Source: an uncultured Oscillospiraceae bacterium
Lineage (GTDB): Bacteria > Bacillota > Clostridia > Oscillospirales > Oscillospiraceae
Direction of reading: 5' to 3'
DNA: 6,470 bases
NCBI GenBank assembly: GCA_905233785.1
Contig: CAJOCV010000138.1
Span: 1 to 6,470 of the forward strand
Within the stretch, counting starts at the first letter, position 1. Each line of letters opens with the position of its first letter. The notes below the pieces were generated by a model. That model had not been told where the DNA came from. It did no database searches and saw nothing but the letters and a program-made list of their open reading frames with translations. This document shows, in pieces, positions 1 through 5,528 of this stretch. A program made the position numbers and the translations under genes.

Positions 1-104
1 TCCACCTGCACCTCGGTGACGGTAGCCTGCTCCAGCCCGCCCGCGATGGGTTTGAGATCCCCGCAGCCGGGGAACATGGTCAAAAACGGGGTGTTGTCTG
101 TCAT
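1..104 (-). CDS. polC: PolC-type DNA polymerase III alpha subunit, N-terminal fragment (cut by window edge)
   Basis: Only the first 34 codons are present; the gene continues past the left edge. The translation begins MTDNTPFLTMFPGCGDLKPI and runs on through GGLEQATVTEVQV, which resembles the N-terminal region of clostridial PolC, the Gram-positive replicative polymerase carrying its own 3'-5' exonuclease. The ATG start is supported by a GAGGA ribosome binding site (111-115) six bases upstream. Context adds weight: in many Clostridia ispG lies directly upstream of polC, and ispG is the upstream recognised gene here. The visible piece has no catalytic motif, so the call rests on N-terminal resemblance and gene order. 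The leader directly upstream is occupied by a repeat element, and I see no convincing dedicated promoter, so polC may depend on transcription from ispG. Confidence 0.7.
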   Translation of the reverse strand, partial: MTDNTPFLTMFPGCGDLKPIAGGLEQATVTEVQV

Positions 105-116
105 GGTCGTTCCTCA

Positions 117-180
117 ATGAAGAATGAAAAATGAATAATGAATAATTGCGGTGTCGGCGTTGCCGACGGATTGGAAATCG
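117..180. repeat. Heptad-repeat/hairpin element, copy 1 (left half only)
   Basis: Four tandem 7-base units (ATGAAGA, ATGAAAA, ATGAATA, ATGAATA; 117-144) are followed by ATT, then GGTGTCGGC-GTT-GCCGAC (hairpin stem 153-158 with 162-167), then GGATTGGAAAT. The same order of parts (heptads, ATT-like joint, GGTGTCG hairpin, GAATTTGAATT-like tail) occurs at 4583-4646, so the two are copies of one element family. Here the right half with the complementary heptads is absent, and a different palindrome follows. On the minus strand the heptads end directly beside the polC ribosome binding site. Homology between the copies is seen in the sequence; mobility is inference. Confidence 0.7.
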
Positions 181-192
181 CAGACAGGAGAA

Positions 193-266
193 CGTAGGGG
201 CGACCCTCGCGGTCGCCCGTGGACATGCGCCCGGAATGGCGGGCGACCACAAGGGTCGCCCCTACG
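193..266. repeat. Long palindromic intergenic repeat, 27-base arms
   Basis: The arms 193-219 and 240-266 are inverted complements with two mismatches (CTCGCGG against CTTGTGG when aligned), separated by a 20-base loop. The core GTAGGGGCGACCC / GGGTCGCCCCTAC is a type of intergenic repeat I recall as frequent in gut Clostridia, where it yields spurious translations such as GATLAVARG...DHKGRPYA; that frequency is memory, not a search. Neither strand has a T-run after the stem, so it does not look like an intrinsic terminator. It lies between the unknown gene (ends 297) and the polC leader. Confidence 0.75.
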
Positions 267-296
267 CAGAATGTTCGCCCTGTTCTATTTCATTTC

Positions 297-770
297 TTAG
301 CTTTCCTGAACCTCAGCGACATATTCTTTATATTCGAGGAACTTCGCAACGGCAGCAGCCTTCCCATCGATTAAATCCCGGAGGGTTTCATAGTTGGCGG
401 CAAGCAGGGGGCAGCCGATGAAAACGAGCACTTCCCTGCTGTCTGTGTCCAGCTCGTATTCACAGGTTTCCCAGTCGAAAAAAACGCTTCCTCTCAGGCC
501 ATGGAACAGCCCGGATGGTAAAAAACCGGGGATGCATCTGTCGTCGAGCAAAAGGTATCGCGTCTGGTTTTGAAACAGAAGAATACCATAGATCTCATAC
601 GCACTTCCGGGGGTAAGCGAATATCCTTCTGCCGCGCCATTCATTGTGTACCATTCACTGCTTACGATAAAATTCTCATCTATAGGTTTTGCAGGATCGA
701 ATGGGATCACCAGCGGAGGGAAGGATCCTTGATTTACAATACAGTCGGCTTTGATTGTGATCACCTGCAC
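297..770 (-). CDS. Hypothetical protein of about 157 residues between ispG and polC
   Basis: I do not recognise this gene. The frame runs from a GTG at 770 to a TAA at 297 and has protein-like composition, with no signal peptide and no transmembrane segment. Visible features include SEWYTMNGA, then SAYEIYGILLFQNQTRYLLLDD, a P..LF turn, an acidic DWETCEYELDTDSRE stretch, and an amphipathic C-terminal helix rich in Ala, Lys and Glu. The pattern 'YEIYGI...YLLLDD...P..LF...W' loosely recalls small immunity-type or SMI1-like proteins, but that is only an impression. Codons are more AT-rich than in its neighbours. The start is uncertain: no ribosome binding site precedes the GTG, the only good AAGGGGAG lies about 30 bases upstream, and the frame stays open back to the ispG stop, 54 bases away and in the same frame. 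It could be a real inserted gene or a fragment missing its proper start. Confidence 0.5.
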   Translation of the reverse strand: MQVITIKADCIVNQGSFPPLVIPFDPAKPIDENFIVSSEWYTMNGAAEGYSLTPGSAYEIYGILLFQNQTRYLLLDDRCIPGFLPSGLFHGLRGSVFFDWETCEYELDTDSREVLVFIGCPLLAANYETLRDLIDGKAAAVAKFLEYKEYVAEVQES

Positions 771-799
771 AATAATAGATTGGTCTGGGCCGCTTTGGC

Positions 800-815
800 T
801 CCCCTTGCCAGGGAA
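800..815 (-). other. Small hairpin just downstream of ispG
   Basis: On the minus strand TTCCCT (815-810) and AGGGGA (805-800) can pair across a GGCA loop, ten bases after the ispG stop. There is no T-run, so it is not a standard terminator. It also contains the purine-rich stretch that could serve as a weak ribosome binding site for the downstream reading frame. Role unknown. Confidence 0.3.
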
Positions 816-824
816 GGCATCGGC

Positions 825-1852
825 TTATCTGTCGTTCTCGATCAGCTCCATCAGCTTATCGCAGAGCTGGTCATAATCGTAGGTCCCCAGCACCTCGCCC
901 TTCTTGAAGAGCAGACCCTTATCCTTGCCGCCGGCGATGCCGTAGTCGGCCTCCCGCGCTTCGCCGGGGCCGTTGACCACGCAGCCCATGACCGCGACGG
1001 TGATGTCCCGGTCGAGGTTTCGCACCAGACCCTCGACCCGGTTTGCAAGGCCGATCAGGTCGATCTCCGTTCTGCCGCAGGTGGGGCAGGAAACGAACTT
1101 CACGCCGCCCCGGCGCAGTCCCGCGGCCTTCAAGATCGCGATGCTGTGAGGGAGACGCGGATCGTGCTGCCGATGCCCTCGTTGAGAAGCGTGCCGATGC
1201 CGACGGCGGACTGGATGGTGCCGTTCCACTCGGTTCCCGTCTCGGTGACGCCGAGGTGCAGCGGATACGGGAAGACCTCCGCCGCCATGCGGTAGGCCGC
1301 CACGGTGAGCGGCACGGTGGAGGACTTGAGCGAGAGGCAGATGTCCTCAAAGCCGAACTTCGTGAGAAGCTCCACATGCCCCTTCGCGCTCTCGACCATG
1401 GCCTCCGGGCAGGGGTGCCCGTATTTTTCGAGCAGCCGCTTTTCCAGCGACCCGGCGTTGACCCCGATGCGGATCGGGATGTGCCGCGCCTTGCAGGCGT
1501 CCGCCACGGCCTTGACGTTTTCCTCCGCGCCGATGTTGCCGGGGTTGATGCGGATCTTGTCGATGCCGCGCTCGGCACAGAGCAGCGCGAGCTTGTAGTC
1601 AAAGTGAATGTCCGCCACAAGCGGCACGTCCACCCGCTCCTTGATCTTGTCGATGGCAAGCGCGGCGCGGGTATCGGGCACGGCAAGGCGCACGATCTCG
1701 CAGCCCGCGGCACGCAGCGCCTTGATCTGCGCGACGGTCGCTTCCACGTCCCAGGTCTTCGTGTTGCACATCGACTGCACCGAAACCGGGGCAGTCCCGC
1801 CTATCGTCAGATTTCCCACTTTGATCTCTCTGGTCAACTCTCGTGTATACAT
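825..1852 (-). pseudogene. ispG: 4-hydroxy-3-methylbut-2-enyl diphosphate synthase, disrupted by a frame-shifting deletion
   Basis: IspG (GcpE) is the cytosolic 4Fe-4S enzyme of the methylerythritol phosphate isoprenoid pathway that converts methylerythritol cyclodiphosphate to HMBPP. The first 236 or so codons match the family's TIM barrel: VSVQSMCNT near the start, ADIHFDYKLAL, RINPGNIG, NEGIGSTIRVSLTA. The C-terminal half carries the cluster-binding CPTCGR and GCVVNGPGE motifs and ends at LIENDR. The two halves are in different frames. At the join, family members have about nine residues (D-P-x-E-E-V-x-x-G) between SLTA and the helix leading to ILKAAGLR, and these are absent. Restoring 28 bases would give 1056 bases, or 351 residues, the usual length. 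As read, the 5' frame stops at 1130 (240 aa) and lacks the Fe-S ligands. Start: ATG at 1852, with AGGAG ten bases upstream. An assembly error is possible, because the gene is normally essential where this pathway is used. Confidence 0.9.
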
Positions 1853-1886
1853 GGCATTTACGCTCCTGTTATGATTCTGAATAGAC

Positions 1887-1916
1887 AGTATAGCACACGC
1901 TCCCTCGCTTCGACAA
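1887..1916 (-). promoter_or_regulatory. Probable sigma-A promoter of ispG
   Basis: On the minus strand a TTGTCG -35 (1916-1911) is followed after 18 bases by TATACT (1892-1887). A TGC directly before the hexamer makes it an extended -10. Transcription would begin near 1880, giving a leader of about 28 bases that contains the AGGAG site. ispG therefore appears to have its own promoter here, rather than being carried only by an upstream dxr-rseP operon as in many Clostridia. Confidence 0.6.
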
Positions 1917-1943
1917 GAGTTTATGCTATTCTTCCGGGAAACG

Positions 1944-1978
1944 TAACGATTCAGTCCCGTTCCGGGACTAAATCGTTA
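1944..1978. repeat. 35-base near-perfect hairpin/palindrome
   Basis: TAACGATT (1944-1951) and AGTCCCG (1953-1959) pair with CGGGACT (1963-1969) and AATCGTTA (1971-1978). There is a three-base TTC loop and a single C/A mismatch. Neither strand has a clear T-run after it, so it does not read as a terminator. Its core AGTCCC-N5-GGGACT also occurs at 4647-4663 inside the second heptad element, which hints at a shared repeat module. Confidence 0.6.
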
Positions 1979-1980
1979 GA

Positions 1981-2015
1981 GGGGATGCACCCCGCTGCGC
2001 GCACTCGCGGCGGGG
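1981..2015. other. GC-rich paired region between terminator and ispG promoter
   Basis: Two overlapping hairpins compete for the same CCCC. One is GGGG-ATGCA-CCCC (1981-1993). The other is a ten-pair stem, CCCCGCTGCG (1990-1999) with CGCGGCGGGG (2006-2015), with one wobble pair and a six-base loop. A related GCACACTTGCGGGGCG stretch follows at 2024-2039. No coding potential is apparent on the minus strand, where neighbouring genes lie. It may be a repeat remnant or a structured non-coding RNA, and I cannot assign it. Confidence 0.4.
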
Positions 2016-2052
2016 GAACGCTCGCACACTTGCGGGGCGAATGGCCAACGAG

Positions 2053-2097
2053 AAAAACGGATTGCCGCACCCGCACTGCGCGGGTGAAGCAATCCGT
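2053..2097 (-). terminator. Rho-independent terminator of the lipoprotein gene
   Basis: On the minus strand, ACGGATTGC (2097-2089) pairs with GCAATCCGT (2065-2057), enclosing an inner ACCCGC/GCGGGT stem (2085-2080 with 2074-2069). The outer stem runs straight into TTTTT (2057-2053). It begins 27 bases after the lipoprotein stop codon. A separate short perfect palindrome, AGCGCC-G-GGCGCT (2108-2120), lies between the stop and this stem. The terminator isolates the lipoprotein transcript from ispG. Confidence 0.85.
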
Positions 2098-2123
2098 ATT
2101 CTTTTCAAGCGCCGGGCGCTCAA

Positions 2124-4565
2124 TCACCGCTGTTCGTTGACGTAGATATTCGCCTTGCTCTGCACCAGACGGGCGACCTCCTCGGGGCTCTTCTGCCCGG
2201 CGAAGTATGCCTGCGCCTGCTCGGTGACGATGGAGGCGATGCTGTCGTTGCTCTCGGCGACCTTGGTGGTCGTATTGATGACCTCCAGCAGCTTGTCGGC
2301 CTGCTCCTGGCTCAGGGCGTAAAGCTCATACACCGTGCCGTCGCCAAAGCCGACGCCGCCGCGGGAAATCTGAATTCTCTCGCCGTTTTCGTCCAGGAGG
2401 TAGTTGCCGCTCTCGTCCTTCTCATACTCGGCGGTCATAGCCTCCTTGAGCTTTTCGTCGAAGACCTTGCGGATGACGGGCAGGCCATACTGGCTGCGCT
2501 GGTAATCCTCGCTGAGGATGCTGCGGATAAACTCCCAGCCCGCTTCCTTGTTTTTGCAGCCCGCGCTCATGGCGAAGGCGCCGTCGGAGAGGGCGAGCAT
2601 GTTGCCGACGCCGTTGTTCGTCGGCCAGCCGATGTAGGTGCTGCTGCCGCCAAAGTACATGTCGTTGTAGAGAATATCGTCAAAGCTGTACACGCCGGCC
2701 TGCATCAGCATCTGGCGCCCCTGGGCGATGCGGTTGGGAGCGCTCTCTTCCTCGCTCCACTCGTAAGCGTCCCAGTCAAAGTCCGCCTGGAAGGAATTGG
2801 CGAAGGTCAGCAGGTCTACAAACTCCTGGCTGTCGAAGCTGCATTTGCCGGTGCTCCAATCCACGAAGTCGTCCATGTCGAGCATCAGAAGACTGCTGAG
2901 CACCTGGTCGCGCGTGGTGTACTGATCGAGCGGCGTGCAGCCCTCGGGCATGGAGGCGAGCGCCGCCTTGAACTCGTCATAGTTCCAGCCCGGCGTATCG
3001 CCCACCACGGAGCTTGCGCCGATGAGACCCTGCACGGAGAAGCTCGGCGTGATACGGTAGAGCCCGCCGTGATAGCTCATGCCCTCGAGCACGGTGGGGA
3101 AGAAATCGTCGCGGCTCAGCTCCTTGTCCGCGTCGAGATAGGGGTAGAGATCCTCCAGCAGCCCCTTCGCCGCAAGCTGGCTGAAGGGCAGGCCGTTTAA
3201 GGAGAGGAGGTCCGGCATCTTGCCGGAGAGGATCTCGGTGGTGAACTTCGTGAGACCCGCGGTGTAGTCGTCCTCTGTGTTATACTCGGAGTAGTCCTGC
3301 AGCTCGATGCGAACAGAATCGCTCTTGCGGTTAAACTCGATGATCTTGTCGCTCAGCTCGTAGGGCAGGTACATGACCGCAAGGGAGATCGTCTCCTTCT
3401 TCGGCAGGGTCTCCACCGGCACGCGGGAGAGCGTGACAAACTCGGTGTCCCGCTTCATGTTCTCGCCGCGCCAGTAGCTTTTCATCATCACGCCCGTGAT
3501 GGTGCCGTCGGGGGCGATGTTCAGGCCGTTCATGTAGTCGCCGTTGATGTCGCAGTTGATCCAGTTGAGGATCTTCTCGCTCTCGCCGGTCTCCAGCTTA
3601 ATGCCGTAGAGGTTGGAGCCGTTGCGGTAGCACAGATCATAGTCCCCGCCGCCGGGCATGAGATCGTAAGCGCTGCCGGGAAGCGTGTGCTTCTCGCCAA
3701 AGCCGCCGCTTGCGCTGTCGAGCAGGCGCAGCTCCATCCCGTTGTTGCCCCAGATCGTCACGCCGAGGCGCCCATCCTTGAGGCGAATGACGCTGTTGAT
3801 ATACTCATCGGCCTCGATCTGATAGGCGACCTGTCCCTCCGGCGTGATGCCGAAAAGGGCGGTGTCGGCCGTGACAAGGAGATTTCCCCGATCGTCGAGA
3901 TAGAGGCTGGGGGTGTAGAAATAGGTGTCCTCGCCAAACTCATAGTCCACGGGATTGCTCTGCAGCTCTGAGCCGTCGGTGTCCAGGCGGCGGACGAAGT
4001 AGCTGCGCTCAGAGCGCCACTTTTCCCAGCTGTCCTCGCGCTCCATCTCGCTCTCATCGCCGTCAAACCAGTTGGCGTAGACCTGCTCGAGCGTGAGAAG
4101 CTTTCCCTCCGCGTCCAGCGTGACGCCGACAAGCTCGCTGCCGGAATTGTAGCTTACGCGGTTTTCGGTATCCTCCTCACCCTTGAGCGGGGTAAAGCCT
4201 TCCAGCTTATTGATCGCTCCCTCGCTCGTGACAAAGTAGAGCGACGGGCCGTAGAGATCAAGCTGTCCCTCATACTCGACGACCTCGCCCTCGTCCGGCT
4301 CCCGCTCGCCGATCTTGCCGTAGCTTGTGGCGTAGAAGCCGCTCGCGGTATAGGCAAAGGGCGTGAGGCTCAAGTCCTCGGGCATGCTGATGGGCGTAAA
4401 GCTCGCGGTATAGGCCATTTCGCCGGAAAGCGCGGGCTCTTCGGGCGTCTCTGGATTCTCGCTCTCCGACGCACCGCAGGCGGCAAGGCTCATCGCCATC
4501 GCAAGCGCCAGCAGCAGGCAGAGCAGGGAGGGGGTGTTGCGGAATTTCCGGATATTCTTCTTCAT
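2124..4565 (-). CDS. Lipoprotein joining a propeller-like domain to an ABC-type extracellular solute-binding domain
   Basis: This 813-residue protein starts with a basic stretch and hydrophobic signal ending in the lipobox LAAC, so Cys30 should be lipidated and the protein anchored outside the membrane. Residues of about 50-385 hold repeated beta-strand motifs such as LYLDDRGNLLVTAD, ALFGITPEGQVAYQI and NIAPDGTITGVM, suggesting a beta-propeller-like fold. From about 390 on it resembles family 1 (sugar-type) solute-binding proteins: VMYLPYELSDKIIEFNRK, GKMPDLLSLNG, LLEDLYPYLDAD, GAFAMSAGC and AGWEFIRSIL, ending in YFAGQKSPEEVARLVQSKANIYVNEQ. It is roughly twice the usual 400-450 residues of this family. 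Start: ATG with AGGAGG seven bases upstream. No permease or ATPase gene is adjacent, and a terminator follows. It is divergent from a two-component system, so it may be a ligand-binding partner or a regulated target of that system. Its ligand cannot be read from the sequence. Confidence 0.85.
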   Translation of the reverse strand: MKKNIRKFRNTPSLLCLLLALAMAMSLAACGASESENPETPEEPALSGEMAYTASFTPISMPEDLSLTPFAYTASGFYATSYGKIGEREPDEGEVVEYEGQLDLYGPSLYFVTSEGAINKLEGFTPLKGEEDTENRVSYNSGSELVGVTLDAEGKLLTLEQVYANWFDGDESEMEREDSWEKWRSERSYFVRRLDTDGSELQSNPVDYEFGEDTYFYTPSLYLDDRGNLLVTADTALFGITPEGQVAYQIEADEYINSVIRLKDGRLGVTIWGNNGMELRLLDSASGGFGEKHTLPGSAYDLMPGGGDYDLCYRNGSNLYGIKLETGESEKILNWINCDINGDYMNGLNIAPDGTITGVMMKSYWRGENMKRDTEFVTLSRVPVETLPKKETISLAVMYLPYELSDKIIEFNRKSDSVRIELQDYSEYNTEDDYTAGLTKFTTEILSGKMPDLLSLNGLPFSQLAAKGLLEDLYPYLDADKELSRDDFFPTVLEGMSYHGGLYRITPSFSVQGLIGASSVVGDTPGWNYDEFKAALASMPEGCTPLDQYTTRDQVLSSLLMLDMDDFVDWSTGKCSFDSQEFVDLLTFANSFQADFDWDAYEWSEEESAPNRIAQGRQMLMQAGVYSFDDILYNDMYFGGSSTYIGWPTNNGVGNMLALSDGAFAMSAGCKNKEAGWEFIRSILSEDYQRSQYGLPVIRKVFDEKLKEAMTAEYEKDESGNYLLDENGERIQISRGGVGFGDGTVYELYALSQEQADKLLEVINTTTKVAESNDSIASIVTEQAQAYFAGQKSPEEVARLVQSKANIYVNEQR

Positions 4566-4582
4566 TTAAAACCTCCTGATGT

Positions 4583-4702
4583 AAAAGTGAAAAGTGATAA
4601 GTGAATAGTGAACAGTTATGGTGTCGCTTCGCGACGAATTTGAATTAGTCCCCGAAGGGGACTCCATCACTGGCCACTGACCACTGGCCACTGATCACTT
4701 TT
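4583..4702. repeat. Heptad-repeat/hairpin element, copy 2 (complete, with inverted heptad arms)
   Basis: Five 7-base units with core AGTG (4583-4617: AAAAGTG, AAAAGTG, ATAAGTG, AATAGTG, AACAGTT) face five units with core CACT (4668-4702: CACTGGC, CACTGAC, CACTGGC, CACTGAT, CACTTTT). The arms are imperfect inverted complements whose tips (AAAAGTGA and TCACTTTT) match exactly. Between them sit two hairpins: GTCGC-TTC-GCGAC (4623-4635) and AGTCCCC-GAA-GGGGACT (4647-4663). The whole resembles a miniature inverted-repeat element with a cloverleaf-like fold. Copy 1 at 117-180 shares the heptads, joint and first hairpin. No transposase is present in the window. Confidence 0.8.
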
Positions 4703-4712
4703 CCACGGCCGC

Positions 4713-4741
4713 ATTATAACACAGCCTTTGCGCTCTGTATC
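4713..4741 (-). promoter_or_regulatory. Probable promoter of the lipoprotein gene
   Basis: On the minus strand a perfect TATAAT (4718-4713) is preceded by TGT, giving an extended -10. At 17 bases spacing the -35 is a poor GATACA (4741-4736), which suggests a promoter that needs an activator. The expected start near 4706 places the whole heptad element (4702-4583) in a leader of about 140 bases, ending at the AGGAGG site. Confidence 0.6.
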
Positions 4742-4760
4742 TTAAGATTCCTTAAATCTT
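4739..4760. promoter_or_regulatory. Candidate response-regulator operator between the divergent promoters
   Basis: CTTAAGATTC and CTTAAATCTT lie head to tail (4741-4750, 4751-4760), giving two CTTAA half-sites with a 10-base period. The first sits inside a perfect palindrome, ATCTTAAGAT (4739-4748). OmpR/PhoB-type regulators commonly bind tandem direct half-sites of 10-11 base period. The site abuts the weak -35 of the lipoprotein promoter and lies about 12 bases upstream of the regulator's -35, so it could serve both. Binding is inference. Confidence 0.45.
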
Positions 4761-4771
4761 TTTCTGCCTGT

Positions 4772-4799
4772 TTGTTTTGCTTCAGAAATGTGATACAAT
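4772..4799 (+). promoter_or_regulatory. Probable promoter of the two-component operon
   Basis: TACAAT (4794-4799) with TGA directly before it forms an extended -10. A TTGTTT -35 (4772-4777) lies 16 bases upstream. Transcription would start near 4806, leaving a leader of about 33 bases before the regulator's ATG, with GGAGG at 4826-4830. Confidence 0.55.
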
Positions 4800-4838
4800 T
4801 GCGGCAGAAAAAGAACTCGACCATTGGAGGCAGATGCT

Positions 4839-5528
4839 ATGGCTGTGCTATCGCGCATTCTGATTGTCGATGACGATCGGGATATTCGCAATGTCCTCTC
4901 TCTTCTATTGAAAGATTCCTATTTTGTCGCGGAGGCCGCCGACGGGGCGGAGGCCGTGCGCTATATCAAGGCAAATCCCGACACCGATCTTGTGGTGCTC
5001 GACGTGATGATGCCCGGCATGGACGGACTGCAGACCTGCGAAAAGCTGCGGGAATACTCAAACGCGCCGGTACTCTTTCTCACCGCCAAATCCGCCGAGC
5101 GCGACCGCGTCGCCGCCTATCAGAGCGGCGGGGACGATTTTCTCTCCAAGCCCTTCTCCCAGGCCGAGCTGCTGGCGAAGATTTCCTCCCTGCTGCGCCG
5201 CTACCAGCAGTATCGCGGCAAGCCCGCCTCCACCCTTACGATCGAGGGGCTGGAGCTTGATCTTGCGCAGCGCAGTGTCAAGGTTAACGCCAAACCCGTC
5301 ACTCTCACGGACACGGAGTACGCAATTTTGGAGTATCTGGTCAAAAACCGCGGGAAGGTCGTCACCGCGGCGGAGCTTTACGAGGCTGTCTGGGGGGAGA
5401 AGTTTCTCTCCGGCTCCGGGAACACCGTCATGGTACACGTACTGAACGTGCGCCGCAAGATCGAGGAAAACCCGTCCAAGCCGAAGATCCTCCGCACCGT
5501 ATGGGGGAGGGGTTATCAGATTGACTAA
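4839..5528 (+). CDS. OmpR/PhoB-family response regulator
   Basis: This 229-residue cytoplasmic DNA-binding regulator is of normal length. The receiver domain (about 5-120) has the acidic pocket DDD at 11-13, the phospho-acceptor Asp55 in LVVLDVMMPGMDG, the switch Thr82 in LFLTAK, and Lys104 in SKPF. The C-terminal winged helix (about 130-229) includes LTDTEYAILEYLVKNRGKVV and ends in the family signature RTVWGRGYQID. The ATG at 4839 is chosen because GGAGG (4826-4830) lies eight bases upstream. A TTG at 4824 is in frame but overlaps that site and would be poorly served. The histidine kinase gene follows with an 8-base overlap, so the pair is a cognate, translationally coupled system. The divergent lipoprotein is the obvious candidate target. 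Confidence 0.93.
   Translation: MAVLSRILIVDDDRDIRNVLSLLLKDSYFVAEAADGAEAVRYIKANPDTDLVVLDVMMPGMDGLQTCEKLREYSNAPVLFLTAKSAERDRVAAYQSGGDDFLSKPFSQAELLAKISSLLRRYQQYRGKPASTLTIEGLELDLAQRSVKVNAKPVTLTDTEYAILEYLVKNRGKVVTAAELYEAVWGEKFLSGSGNTVMVHVLNVRRKIEENPSKPKILRTVWGRGYQID

Noticed and set aside
117..144. Heptad repeats as a CRISPR array
   Set aside because: The units are 7 bases and directly adjacent, with no spacers and no cas genes.
193..266. Palindrome as terminator of the unknown gene
   Set aside because: There is no T-run after the stem on the minus strand; the next bases are GTTCTCC.
146..421. Plus-strand 91-codon frame containing GATLAVARG and DHKGRPYA
   Set aside because: Most of it is the translation of the palindromic repeat at 193-266. 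Such motifs arise in many spurious proteins for that reason.
1130..1160. Programmed ribosomal frameshift in ispG
   Set aside because: No slippery heptamer is visible at the join, and about nine conserved residues are missing, which a frameshift alone would not explain.
825..1229. C-terminal ispG piece as an independent 134-residue gene
   Set aside because: Its first 30 or so residues are Arg/His-rich out-of-frame translation of the ispG barrel. Homology begins only at about position 1142, so it is the rear half of a broken gene.
919..1713. Minus-strand 264-codon frame overlapping ispG
   Set aside because: It is a second frame of the same strand with extreme Arg/Ser/Pro composition, while the ispG frames show clear family motifs.
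1043..2140. Long plus-strand open frame of 365 codons opposite ispG
   Set aside because: It is antisense to a clearly homologous ispG, rich in Arg and Gly from GC-rich complement, and runs through the hairpins and terminator. It is a shadow.
4824..4838. Earlier TTG start for the response regulator
   Set aside because: It would place the start on top of the GGAGG site. The ATG at 4839 has ideal spacing and gives the standard short N-terminus.
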